From: Bretschneidera sinensis
Lineage: Eukaryota > Streptophyta > Magnoliopsida > Brassicales > Akaniaceae
Length of the DNA stretch: 64,000 nt
Reading direction: 5' to 3'
NCBI GenBank assembly: GCA_023935145.1
Contig: CM043700.1
Span: 136,868,828 to 136,932,827 of the forward strand
Notes under the pieces: generated by a model
What the model was told of the DNA's origin: nothing
The model's input: only the letters and a program-made list of their open reading frames with translations
Database searches by the model: none
Made by a program: the position numbers and the translations under genes
Shown: positions 44,216 to 54,315 of the stretch, in pieces
Layout: each line of letters starts with the position of its first letter
How positions within the stretch are numbered: position 1 is the first letter of the stretch

Positions 44216-44368
44216 TGATAGTCGATTCAAACTCAAAGATTTAGGAGATTTAAAGTAATTTTTGGGATTGGAGATAACCTATTCTGAAAAGGGAATTTCT
44301 ATTAGCCAACGACATTAGGCTTTACAACTAATTCCGGATGCTGGTTATCTTAGTTATAAACCAACAAG
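44216..44368 (+). pseudogene. 3' part of copia RT, unit F1 (plus strand), cut by D
   Basis: Plus-strand codons for FKLKDLGDLK*FLGLE and a GYLSYKPTS end are seen. Element D starts at 44374 after the CACTC copy, and the frame continues at 53339 with PMEHNLKLSQN. Confidence 0.8.
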
Positions 44369-44373
44369 CACTC

Positions 44374-44923
44374 TGATTCAGGAGGATACAAGTCAGATGA
44401 TGCTGAGTTGTCAGATAGCACGTTGTTGGCACTGAGATATCTTGAGTTGGTAGATCAGCGCAAAGATGGCAAGTGGACTACCTAGAATGGTTTACATCGT
44501 TTAACAAGCTACGGGCTCGGATCGGGCCCCTGATACCCTAGTTTGATTGGAAACGGCCCTCCGGGCAAAACTCAAATGTTGAGTGTCATTGTTTTTAAGC
44601 CAAAAAACGACGTTTAAGCCTTCAATTTTACAGTTTTCAATTTTTAGGAAACATTCTATTTTCGATTTCTTTTCAGAATTAGTATTTTCTATAATTTTTC
44701 CCTAAATTTATGTTTTCGAGGATTTTTTCCTTTTTTAGCTTTGGCCTTATAAATAAGGGGGCCATGAACGGAAAGAATATTATTATTATTATTGGTATTT
44801 GCATAATTTTAAATTAAACATCAGAGGTGTTTCTCTGTGTTTTTAGGGTTTTTCTTGTGTTTCTCCCTGTGAAATATCTGTTGAAACTAGCCTGTAGAAT
44901 AATCATTATTTTGTCCGGCGTCA
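44374..44923 (+). repeat. 5' LTR of D (550 bp)
   Basis: It runs from TGATTCAGGAGG to CCGGCGTCA, with a TATA-like TTATAAATAAGGGG near 44745. Its many differences from the 3' LTR show it is much older than C. Confidence 0.88.
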
Positions 44924-44925
44924 GT

Positions 44926-44937
44926 TGGTATCAAAGC
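44926..44937 (+). other. Primer-binding site of D, initiator tRNA-Met type
   Basis: TGGTATCAAAGC lies two bases after the LTR, one mismatch from the usual site. Confidence 0.8.
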
Positions 44938-44974
44938 TTCAGCATCTTCCTGGGGTAAGATTTCATCAGTTTCC

Positions 44975-45992
44975 ATGGCTGGTGGTCGTGGTCATGGTCG
45001 TCGCGGGCAGGTTCTGAACGAGGAAGCCCCACACCGTGATCGTAACGTTCATGATGCGATGATTGAGGATTTACAGAGGCAAGTTGCAGAGTTAACCCAC
45101 CATTTAACGGCACAGGATTTCGGTGATCGTGAGATGGAAGATCACGATTCTGATTCCAGTTTCGAAAACCCGCATCACAATCCTGCTCAATTCTGGGAGC
45201 ACCGTGGTTGGGAGAATCGTTATGGAGACCTCGGTTTTAGAGTGGATCTGCCTAAGTTTTTTGGTACATTTCAGGCCGAAGGATTCGTCGATTGGTTGAA
45301 TGATATAGAACGTATTTTTGAGTATAAGAGAGTCTCAGATCGTGTTAAAGTGAAACTGGTCACCATCAAACTCAAAAGCAGGACATTTACGTGGTGGGAG
45401 CAGTTGAGGTGCTCACAGGACCAGCAGGGCAAGGCCAAGATCACAAATTGGGAGGGGATGAAGAAAAAGATGAAGGGTCACTTCCTTCCTTTCGGCTACA
45501 CTCAAACCTTGTTTCAGCAACTTCATTCGTTGAGGCAAGGCACAAGATCGATGGATGATTATATGGAGGAGTTCTATCAATTGATAGCCCAAAATGATTT
45601 ATCCAAGACAGAAGAGCAGATAGTGGCACGGTATTTGAGGGGATTACGACAGCCCCTACAGGATATCCTCAGCCTTCACTCACTGTGGACTGTTTCTGAA
45701 GCATACCAGCATGCACTTACGGTGGAAAAACAGCAGAATAAAAGGCCAATGATCAGAAGCGATCAAAACAGTCGGCTAGTTCGCCCTCAAGAATACCATC
45801 CTACCCAGCAGCCACCCCAAGGTAACTCTCACTCAAATATTAGATGTTTCAGATGTGGTGATCAGGGACATAAATCGACTGAGTACAAGAAGCCTACTAG
45901 TTAGAAAGGCAAAAATCTCCTGATTGAGGACGATGTGGTAGACGAAACTGAGGAGATTAGAGAGCCTGTATATGACGATGATAAAGATGAAG
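44975..45992 (+). pseudogene. gag of D
   Basis: A 309-codon open frame starts MAGGRGHGRRGQ. It contains a retrotransposon Gag domain (FRVDLPKFFGTFQAEGF, WWEQLR, FLPFGYTQTLFQQLHSLRQG, VARYLRGLRQPLQDIL) and a zinc knuckle CFRCGDQGHKSTEY, whose last Cys is Tyr. It stops at 45904, with the same frame readable (KGKNLLIEDDVV) up to the C insertion at 45998. The domain type matches plant chromovirus Gags. Confidence 0.82.
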
Positions 45993-45997
45993 ATGTG

Positions 45998-47262
45998 TGT
46001 TGTGAGTTTTAAATTACTCGCAAGTGCACGAGTCGTTTGCAGTATAGTGTGTGCAAGTGCGAGGTCGAATCCACAGGGAATTGCGTTGTGAAAATATATT
46101 TTCAATCTAAACTAACTTTATCTTAACCTAGTTCCGAATTGTGAAATGATATTGCAAAATAAATTAAAACTAAACTAAGTTGATTTTAAAAACTAATAAA
46201 AAAAAGGCACTAAGGTTTCCGAATCCACCCCACCGAAGTTAAGCATACATGTTCTAAAAATATAGCCTATCAAAACATTCAATGAATCCAACTATAAGAC
46301 AAAAAACAAAGAATATCCCAACTAAACCAAAAGCACCCGATGTATCCGCTCTTAACAAATCACAAAGGGAATCCAATTTAATCGAAAAGCATTCAATGTA
46401 TCCATCAAATGAAACACAAAGAAAATCCAACAGACAATTTAAACTCAATCAATTATAAGATTAACTCAAATAATTGACAGAACATTTATACTAAAAATTG
46501 TCAGATTTGTACAAGCAAATCTGAACTACTACGCCAAACAACGGCGGGGCTTCATCTTCAACCTTAGCTGAAGAGTCTAGCCACTCATAACTATAAAACT
46601 ATAATAACAAGTGCTAAACATTTAAACTAAAACAACTGAATATAAAGAAATAAATAAAAAACTTTACATGGGAGAAATTCCACTCGCTGACGGGCGGCGT
46701 TTCCCCTTGTGGTAGCAATGCCTTCGGGATCCACCAGAATGCTAGCGGACATCCACCGGTAAACACCAAAGTGGCTCAGGAATTGTACATTGGATTATGA
46801 TGCCAAATGGTGTTTATATAGGGGGAGACCCGGAGTAAAACAGGTTGCAGAAACGATGTGGGATACAGGCCCGTGTGCGCTCGATCGCAGTGTGGTGCGA
46901 TCGATCGCAGGTACGATCGATCGCATGTCTTGTGCGCACGATCTCATGTGCGCTCGATCGCATGTCTGCTGCGATCGATCGCAGATGCACTGATCTTCAA
47001 ATATTTCGATGTGGGATGTTGACCTTGCGCTCGTTCAAAGGCAGGTGCGCTCGAGCGCTGGTGCGCTCGATCGCATGTCTGTTGCGATCGAGCGCAATGT
47101 CTCCAGAAGCTTCAAATCAACCTGAAATGCTGCGCTTTCTCCACAAAGCTGTAAAAACACACAAAACACAAGAAAAACGTAAAATAAAGTAAAATAATAC
47201 TAACTAAGAGCATAACAAATATAAGTTAAGGGTCTAAAATATGCAATATTTAAGACTCATCA
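45998..47262 (-). repeat. 3' LTR of C (1265 bp)
   Basis: It runs from TGTTGTGAG to the complement of TGATGAGTC. The palindrome array is at about 46872-47102. Confidence 0.95.
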
Positions 47263-48554
47263 AATACCCCCAAACTTATATTTTGCTAGTCCCTTAGCAA
47301 AACAAAATAAAAGACTCAATGAAAAACAAAGAACATAAAGATAAAGTCATCACTCATGGTATCCAAAAATTTAAGGAGCACACATCACCATGATATTCAT
47401 TCATAAGCAAGCTTAAAAAGGTAAACCCATCTTCGCAATGAATAGAAATGTTAAAATCTAATTACTTACAAAAGGCAGGATAAGGCATCACAAGCTTGAA
47501 TCAGTGTAAGGTGAATTAGTACATAAAAATGAAGCTTCCAAGTAATTCTAATGTGTAAGGTCTCCATGTCTCAAGATTCACCGAATTTCCCATCAAAAAT
47601 GAACGAAAAGGCATAGTTTTTATTTTATTCTCTTTTTTTTTTTTTTTTTATTATTAAGGCACGGCTATGCTTAGTTCCCTTGAGCTTTCTAATTGACCCA
47701 TGTAGCGAGTGTTAAGTCAATGACTCCCAAACCAGATGGTTTTAGGGCATTAGGTGTAAAGACACCCCTAAGGACTTACTAACTCGAGTCAAAAAGGCTA
47801 CGAAATTAAACCGACCTTAATATTACCAAGCAAAATTTCACCTTTTGACGTGAACACTCACTGCTTACTGAGGCAAGAGGTCCAGTTACTCAGCGAAAAG
47901 TTTATTGATAAATTTTTTTTTTTTTTTTTTTTTATATTTTCCTATGCCCAAGAGTTCATCCAACAAGTCATCCAGTTTCAGTTAAGATAAGGAAAAATAC
48001 ACATTAAAATCACGTGTCATACCTCACATAATTTATGCTAATGTGCTCGTGTGAGATTAGATCAAACATGTGAATTCTCAAAATGCCTAAAGTAAGTAAC
48101 TAAATTTTAAAAAATTTATCACCAGATCATGTGTTCAAAATGTTAAGCTCACCAATGACATCACATCACAGAAAATGTTTAGATCAACTAAAATTTCACG
48201 ATAACATGAGCATGCATTTATCTCTATGACGAAAAGACAACAAATTAGGACAAAGTGTGTGATGTGTCTCCCATACCCCCAAACTTAAATTACACATTGA
48301 CCCCAATGTGTGACTATTATGGAAAGAGCTGACCTGAGATATGGAGAACTATCTGGACTGGTATGGCTCATAGCATACCCCCAAACTTGAACTGAAGTAC
48401 GCTTTGTCCCTGAAAAATAAAAACTGGAAAACAAAAAATACTGGAAACAAACATTAATCATAAATATGCGAAATAATAAATAAATAAAAGAAAAGATAAG
48501 CTGTGGGGTGCCTCCCATGAGCGCTAAGTTTAACGTCTTCAGCCAGACCCAACA
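47263..48554 (-). other. 3' non-coding region of C
   Basis: Polypurine-type tracts (complement) lie at 47264-47277 (next to the LTR), 48273-48286 and 48375-48388. The conserved block is at about 47670-47901, with the GGTGT/ACACC hairpin near 47753-47766. No ORF is seen. T-rich runs lie near 47640 and 47915. Confidence 0.78.
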
Positions 48555-50276
48555 TTAGTAAACAGGCCCAACTAAACTCTCCACCATCTGATCAATAAAT
48601 GGGAATGAAAAATGATCAGGCCTAGTGGCAACATTCAATTTACGGTAGTCTAGACACTTTCTCCATCTTGACTGCACTCGAGTTGGAACCAACTCGTTGT
48701 CTCTATTTACTACCGTAAATTCAGCACGTTTGGGCACGACTGAAATCTGGCTCACCCATTTGCTATCAGAGATGGGATAAATGATCCCTGCCTCTAACAG
48801 CTTAATATCTTTCGCCCTCACAACCTCTTGCAAAGCAGGGTTGAGCCTTCTTTGTGGCTCCCTCGATGGCTTGGCATTCTCCGCTAACTGTATCGTGTGT
48901 ATTACCAATGAGGGGTTGATTCCCTTGACATCCTCAATAGTCCAGCCTATAGCTTCCTTATGCTCTCTTAAGACGTCCAATAATTTCTCCTCTGGAGCAT
49001 CATCCAAATCTAAAGCTATGATTATAGGCAAAGAATCTGCTGGACCTGGGAACTTATACTTAAGATTATCTGGTAAAGGCTTAAGTTCCTTCTTGGGGGT
49101 GTCAGGTGCGGCGGTCTCCTCCGTCTTATTGCTTTCTCTAGGATCAGACTCCAAAATGACATTTACTTCATTAAGTAACTTATCTAAGCCCAAGTCCTCT
49201 CCAAAGTGAGCAAAGCATGCCTCCAAGGGATCCTCAATACGGGATTCATCCATAGTCTCCTCTGTCCTACTACTCTCTCGAGGAGCAGACTCCACGATAG
49301 TATTTGCTTGCTCAAGTAACTTATCTAAATCCAAATCCTCTTCAAACTGAGCAAAGCATGCCTCCATAATGTCCTCAGACTTCCTTTCTTTCTTGGGCAC
49401 TTGTAGTCTCTCAGGGTAAGGCGCTTTAGGTAAAAACGACCTAGAGAGATCCTTAATAATACGAGTGGCTGTAGATGGCTCAGCATCTCTCTTCTCATTG
49501 TTGCCACTCTCTTGCCCTTGGTGCATAGCAGGGTTCTCTTCCACTTGATTGTCCACTTGTCTCCCAGACAAGTATGGGACAGTTGATTGCACTTGTTCCT
49601 GCCAATGCATTGGAGTTGAAGAATTTCCCACCGCAAACTGTTCCTTTGGGTTAGGCTCAGATTGACTGGGGAACGTTCCTTCCTCTCCTTCACCCACATA
49701 ACTTGCGATTTGATCAATTTGACTCTCTAGTGTGGCAATCGCTTGGGTGTTTTCTATTGTTGCACTCATCACTTCACTCATAGATTGGCTAGTCGTTTTC
49801 ATGAAATCATTGAGAGCGTCCTCCAATGACTGTGAAACCGATGCTGGCGCTTGAATGGGAGCTTGGTAAGCGGGTGATGGTGCTGGATAAGCTGAGTGAC
49901 CATAATTTGGAATTGGTGGAGGAAATTCGGGAGTGTATTGATTGTGAGCATGGTAAGGGGCTCCTCCCTGATTCATCAGTTGGTTCTGCTCCCATGAAAA
50001 ATTAGAGTGGTCCCACCACCCTGGATTGTATGTTTCGGAGCAAGATCCATTTGATTGCCAACAACAGTCATTGAAAGCATTCATTTGTTCCATAGGATAC
50101 TCGGCACAAGCCGGCATTGATGGGCAATTCTGTGCTAGATGCATGGGACTAGCACAGATGGAACAGCTTTCAACATTGAAAGTGTTGGCAGCATTGAGGG
50201 ACGGGCTGGTCATTTTAATGAAATCCTTGAGGGCATCCTCTAAAGACTGTGAAACCGGCGCTGGATTCATCCACAT
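48555..50276 (-). CDS. 573-residue zinc-knuckle/pre-RT protein of non-autonomous Athila (copy C)
   Basis: The frame is fully open and the same length as in J. The order is a short Q/L-rich N-terminus, zinc knuckle C38-C41-H46-C51, YNPGWWDHSNFSW, P/Q-rich linker, SLEDALNDFMK coiled segment, two tandem copies of an acidic ACFA-type segment, the [14 protein letters not shown] pre-RT linker and RT fingers ending FIDQMVESLVGPVY. Relative to element I (residues about 315-1030) the protease is cut out and the capsid is absent. The start MWMNPAPVSQ lies 125 bp after the PBS. Two ORFs of equal length in copies of different age suggest the frame existed in the amplifying ancestor. Function is unknown; RNA binding is plausible from the knuckle. 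Confidence 0.8.
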   Translation of the reverse strand: MWMNPAPVSQSLEDALKDFIKMTSPSLNAANTFNVESCSICASPMHLAQNCPSMPACAEYPMEQMNAFNDCCWQSNGSCSETYNPGWWDHSNFSWEQNQLMNQGGAPYHAHNQYTPEFPPPIPNYGHSAYPAPSPAYQAPIQAPASVSQSLEDALNDFMKTTSQSMSEVMSATIENTQAIATLESQIDQIASYVGEGEEGTFPSQSEPNPKEQFAVGNSSTPMHWQEQVQSTVPYLSGRQVDNQVEENPAMHQGQESGNNEKRDAEPSTATRIIKDLSRSFLPKAPYPERLQVPKKERKSEDIMEACFAQFEEDLDLDKLLEQANTIVESAPRESSRTEETMDESRIEDPLEACFAHFGEDLGLDKLLNEVNVILESDPRESNKTEETAAPDTPKKELKPLPDNLKYKFPGPADSLPIIIALDLDDAPEEKLLDVLREHKEAIGWTIEDVKGINPSLVIHTIQLAENAKPSREPQRRLNPALQEVVRAKDIKLLEAGIIYPISDSKWVSQISVVPKRAEFTVVNRDNELVPTRVQSRWRKCLDYRKLNVATRPDHFSFPFIDQMVESLVGPVY

Positions 50277-50400
50277 GATTTTTTTTTTTAAATTAAATTA
50301 AATTTTTTTTTTATTTTTTTTTTATTTTTTTTTAAATTGATAACTAACTAGTAGAAAAATAAAATCAATTCAGACCAAAAATTTTCACAAACAAAACAAT

Positions 50401-50418
50401 TCCCCGGCAACGGCGCCA
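50401..50418 (-). other. Primer-binding site, tRNA-Asp (element C)
   Basis: The complement TGGCGCCGTTGCCGGGGA is an exact match. Confidence 0.95.
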
Positions 50419-50424
50419 AAAACT

Positions 50425-51689
50425 TGTTGTGAGTTTTAAATTACTCGCAAGTGCACGAGTCGTTTGCAGTATAGTGTGTGCAAGTGCGAGGTCGAATCCA
50501 CAGGGAATTGCGTTGTGAAAATATATTTTCAATCTAAACTAACTTTATCTTAACCTAGTTCCGAATTGTGAAATGATATTGCAAAATAAATTAAAACTAA
50601 ACTAAGTTGATTTTAAAAACTAATAAAAAAAAGGCACTAAGGTTTCCGAATCCACCCCACCGAAGTTAAGCATACATGTTCTAAAAATATAGCCTATCAA
50701 AACATTCAATGAATCCAACTATAAGACAAAAAACAAAGAATATCCCAACTAAACCAAAAGCACCCGATGTATCCGCTCTTAACAAATCACAAAGGGAATC
50801 CAATTTAATCGAAAAGCATTCAATGTATCCATCAAATGAAACACAAAGAAAATCCAACAGACAATTTAAACTCAATCAATTATAAGATTAACTCAAATAA
50901 TTGACAGAACATTTATACTAAAAATTGTCAGATTTGTACAAGCAAATCTGAACTACTACGCCAAACAACGGCGGGGCTTCATCTTCAACCTTAGCTGAAG
51001 AGTCTAGCCACTCATAACTATAAAACTATAATAACAAGTGCTAAACATTTAAACTAAAACAACTGAATATAAAGAAATAAATAAAAAACTTTACATGGGA
51101 GAAATTCCACTCGCTGACGGGCGGCGTTTCCCCTTGTGGTAGCAATGCCTTCGGGATCCACCAGAATGCTAGCGGACATCCACCGGTAAACACCAAAGTG
51201 GCTCAGGAATTGTACATTGGATTATGATGCCAAATGGTGTTTATATAGGGGGAGACCCGGAGTAAAACAGGTTGCAGAAACGATGTGGGATACAGGCCCG
51301 TGTGCGCTCGATCGCAGTGTGGTGCGATCGATCGCAGGTACGATCGATCGCATGTCTTGTGCGCACGATCTCATGTGCGCTCGATCGCATGTCTGCTGCG
51401 ATCGATCGCAGATGCACTGATCTTCAAATATTTCGATGTGGGATGTTGACCTTGCGCTCGTTCAAAGGCAGGTGCGCTCGAGCGCTGGTGCGCTCGATCG
51501 CATGTCTGTTGTGATCGAGCGCAATGTCTCCAGAAGCTTCAAATCAACCTGAAATGCTGCGCTTTCTCCACAAAGCTGTAAAAACACACAAAACACAAGA
51601 AAAACGTAAAATAAAGTAAAATAATACTAACTAAGAGCATAACAAATATAAGTTAAGGGTCTAAAATATGCAATATTTAAGACTCATCA
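50425..51689 (-). repeat. 5' LTR of C (1265 bp)
   Basis: Same length as the 3' LTR, with one visible substitution. The palindrome array is at 51299-51530 and the minus-strand TATA box is the complement of the sequence near 51240-51249. Confidence 0.95.
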
Positions 51690-51694
51690 ATGTG

Positions 51695-52393
51695 TTATAT
51701 GGAGATGGCCATGAGACTCTGGTCGTTCGTAAGAGTCTACTGACCCCTAAGGGCGATTCAAGGGACGACTAGTTGAGAACCAATATTTTCCGCATGATCT
51801 GCATAGTTGCAGATAAAGTCTGCAAGATGATCATTGAGAGTGGTAGTTGTGAGAACGTAGTATCTGAAGAGACTGTCCATAAATTTCTGTTGAAGACAGA
51901 TCGTTATCTCAAGCTGTATAAATTGTCGTGGCTGAATAAAGGCAGTGAGGTAACAGTAGATAGGCGATGCCTAGTGTCTTTTTCGATTGGTAAGAAATAT
52001 TTTGATAATAATTTGTGTGATGTTGTGTCTATGGATGCTTGTCATGTATTGTTAGGCAGACCTTGGCAGTATAATCGCAGTGTTATTCATGATGGGCAGA
52101 AAAATACATATTCTCTTAGCATCAAAGGGAAGAAGATTGTGTTGGCACCTCGTCGGGAAGGAACCACTCTTACCCTGGTTGCCAATAATATTAACCTACT
52201 TTCTAAGTCTAGTTTTTTAGCTGAGATTGAACATGGAGACGTGGTCTATGCTCTGCTGCCTTGTGGGAATAGTGCAGCAGACATGAATCCAGATTTACCA
52301 GCAGAGGTGCAGCAGTTGTTGGCAGAATTTTCTGACCTAATGTTAGAGGATCTTCTTCTTGGGTTGCTGCCTAATTTTGAAAATGTGTTTTAG
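51695..52393 (+). pseudogene. Protease region of D
   Basis: The reading resumes after C and is open from 51773. It contains MIIESGSCENVVSEETVHKF, the chromovirus protease motif, whose catalytic Asp appears as Glu-Ser (IESGS instead of IDGGS-type). It goes on through VSFSIGKKYFDNNLCDVV and HVLLGRPWQYNRSVIHDG to the pre-RT linker LPAEVQQLLAEFSDLMLEDL. A stop at 52393 follows a jump to RNase H sequence, which shows that RT is deleted. Confidence 0.78.
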
Positions 52394-52897
52394 GTAAACT
52401 GTAATGCATCTGGGGTTGGTATTGGTGGTGTTCTGAGTCAAGAGGGGCGCTCCATAGCTTTTTTTAGTGAGAAGCTATCAGGATCAAAGAAGAAGGTTCA
52501 GAGCAACAATCATCGTCGTTAGGTACTTTTTGATGTTGGTGATTTTGTTTGGGTAGTATTAACTCATGATCATTTTCCTGTGGGAGATTATAATAAGCTT
52601 AAGGAGCGGAAGATTGGACCCTGTGAGATCCTACAGAAGATCAATAATAACACCTACAGACTATACCTCCCCAGTCATTTGAGGACTTCTGATGTCTTTA
52701 ATGTGAAATACCTGAGTCCTTGTTTTGTGGATTCCAATGAAGCTATTGTGAACTCAAGGACGAGTTCTTTCCAACCCAAGGCGACTGATGCAGGAGGATA
52801 CAAGTTAGATGAGGTTGAGTTGTCAGATAGCACGTTGTTGGCACTGAGATACCTTGAGTTGACAGATCAGTGCAAAGATGGCAAGTGGACCACCTAG
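52394..52897 (+). pseudogene. RNase H fragment and integrase C-terminus of D
   Basis: VNCNASGVGIGGVLSQEGR (RNase H, first catalytic Asp now Asn) runs to FFSEKLSGSKKKVQ. It joins directly to the integrase C-terminal part (FDVGDFVWVVLTHDHFP, KIGPCEILQKINNNTYRLYLP, SDVFNVKYLSPCF). The last open part (52580-52897) reads into the 3' LTR from 52786, an overlap also known from CRM-type chromoviruses; I do not assign the lineage. The integrase catalytic core is absent. Confidence 0.75.
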
Positions 52898-53333
52898 AAT
52901 GGTTTACATCATTTAGCGGGCCATGGGCTCGGATCGGGTCCCTGAGACCCTAATTTGATTGGAAACGGGCCTCCGGGCAAAAATCAAATATTGAGCGTTG
53001 TTGTTTTTAAGCCAAAAAATGATGTTTAGGCCTTCAATTTTACAGTTTTCAGTTTTTAGGAAACTTTCCATTTTCGATTTCTTTTCATAATTAGTATTTT
53101 CCCTAAATTTTCTCTAAATTTATGTTTTCGGGGATTTTTGCCTTTTTTTTAGCTTTGGCCTTATAAATAAGGAGGCCATGAACGGAAAGAATATTATTAT
53201 TATTGGTATTTGCATAATTTTAAATTAAACATCAGAGGTGTTTCTCTGTGTTTTTAGGGTTTTTCTTGTGTTTCTCCATGTGAAATATCTGTTGAAATAG
53301 CCTGCAGAATAATCACTATTCTGCCCGGCGTCA
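52786..53333 (+). repeat. 3' LTR of D (548 bp)
   Basis: It starts TGATGCAGGAGG and ends CCGGCGTCA. TATA-like TTATAAATAAGGAGG lies near 53160. CACTC follows. Confidence 0.88.
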
Positions 53334-53338
53334 CACTC

Positions 53339-54060
53339 CCATGGAACATAACCTTAAGCTTTCTCAAAATAAAAGAGACTTACTTGACTATCCAACAATG
53401 TAAAGATGGATGGTTGGTAAGTTGCTTTATCTTACCATCACAAGACCTGATCTCTCTTATTCAGTAAACCGTCTTAGTTAATTTCTTGTCACACCAAGAT
53501 TACCCCATTTAAAAGTAACTCAACGTGTACTTCAGTATGTGAAGAACACACCAAACAAGGTCTCTTCTTTCTTACTACTGCTTCTGTTCAATTAAAAACC
53601 TTTACTGATTCAGATTGGGCTACTTGTCCAGATACTAGACGATCTGTCAGTGGTTACGTGTTTCTTGGGGACTCATTGATCTCTTGGAAGTCTAAGAAGA
53701 AACACACAATATCTTGGTCCTCTGCATAAGCTAAGTATCACTCTATGGCCAATGTAACTTATGAACTCATGTGGCTGTTGTCCCTGCTCAAAGATTTATT
53801 TGTTCCTCATCTAAGTCTAGCTTTGCTATTTTGTGATAATCAAGAAGCTCTACATATAGCTGCTAATCCAGTGTTTCATGAGCGTATGAAGCATTTAGAG
53901 ATCGATTGTCATATTTTTCAAGAAAAAATTCAGAATGGTTACTTGAAAACCTTACACATATCATCACAACATCAATTGGCGGATACACTTACTAAGGCTC
54001 TTCACCTTACTTAGTTCATGTTTTTGCTTGGCAAGATGAGAATTCACAACATTCGTTCTC
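53339..54060 (+). pseudogene. 3' part of RT and RNase H of unit F1
   Basis: Plus-strand codons run from PMEHNLKLSQN through [20 protein letters not shown] to RNase H ([57 protein letters not shown]), with several frame breaks. A G-run polypurine tract (AGGGGGGG) lies directly before the LTR at 54076. Confidence 0.82.
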
Positions 54061-54075
54061 CATCTCTAGGGGGGG

Positions 54076-54315
54076 TATTAGAGAAATTATACCTCTCCTT
54101 CTATTTGCTCTGTATTTTCTGTTACGAAGAATATTCCTTAGTTTGTTATTTCATTAATATATGTGCTGAGGTGAGCTGGTGGATGTTACAATTTGTTATC
54201 ATTGTCCTCAGCCCCTATATATTGTTCTTTGGTTTGTACTCGTTGAATGCAATGTAGTGATGAATATTTCATAATTTTATTCATTCCCCTGCTTTTTCTA
54301 ATATGGTATCAGAGC
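54076..54315 (+). repeat. LTR (228 bp) and PBS shared by F1 and F2
   Basis: The LTR (54076-54303) begins TATTAG and ends CTAATA, a 6-bp inverted terminal repeat. TGGTATCAGAGC (54304-54315) follows at once. The sequence after the PBS is inverted protease coding rather than gag, and the PBS itself reads as Ala-Leu-Ile-Pro codons of that inverted protease. Confidence 0.85.

Larger units (their letters stand above)
45998..51689 (-). mobile_element. C: complete non-autonomous Athila derivative, very young
   Basis: C is flanked by ATGTG at 45993-45997 and 51690-51694. Both LTRs are 1265 bp, and I find one difference between them (47085 C, 51512 T). It has a perfect tRNA-Asp PBS, one 573-codon ORF, the conserved 3' non-coding block and a polypurine tract. 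At 5692 bp it lacks the capsid, protease, RT core, RNase H and integrase of element I. The near-identical LTRs imply recent mobilisation in trans. Confidence 0.95.
44374..53333 (+). mobile_element. D: internally deleted chromovirus-like Ty3/gypsy element in F1
   Basis: D is flanked by CACTC (44369-44373, 53334-53338). The LTRs are 44374-44923 and 52786-53333. The PBS resembles initiator tRNA-Met, which is different from the Athila group. Its content is gag, a protease region, a short RNase H piece and the integrase C-terminus; RT and the integrase core are missing. Excluding element C it is about 3.26 kb, so it is a non-autonomous deletion derivative. Confidence 0.9.

Noticed and set aside
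54304..54315. TGGTATCAGAGC as part of a tRNA gene
   Set aside because: It is the standard primer-binding site sequence at the LTR edge; no tRNA body is present on either strand.
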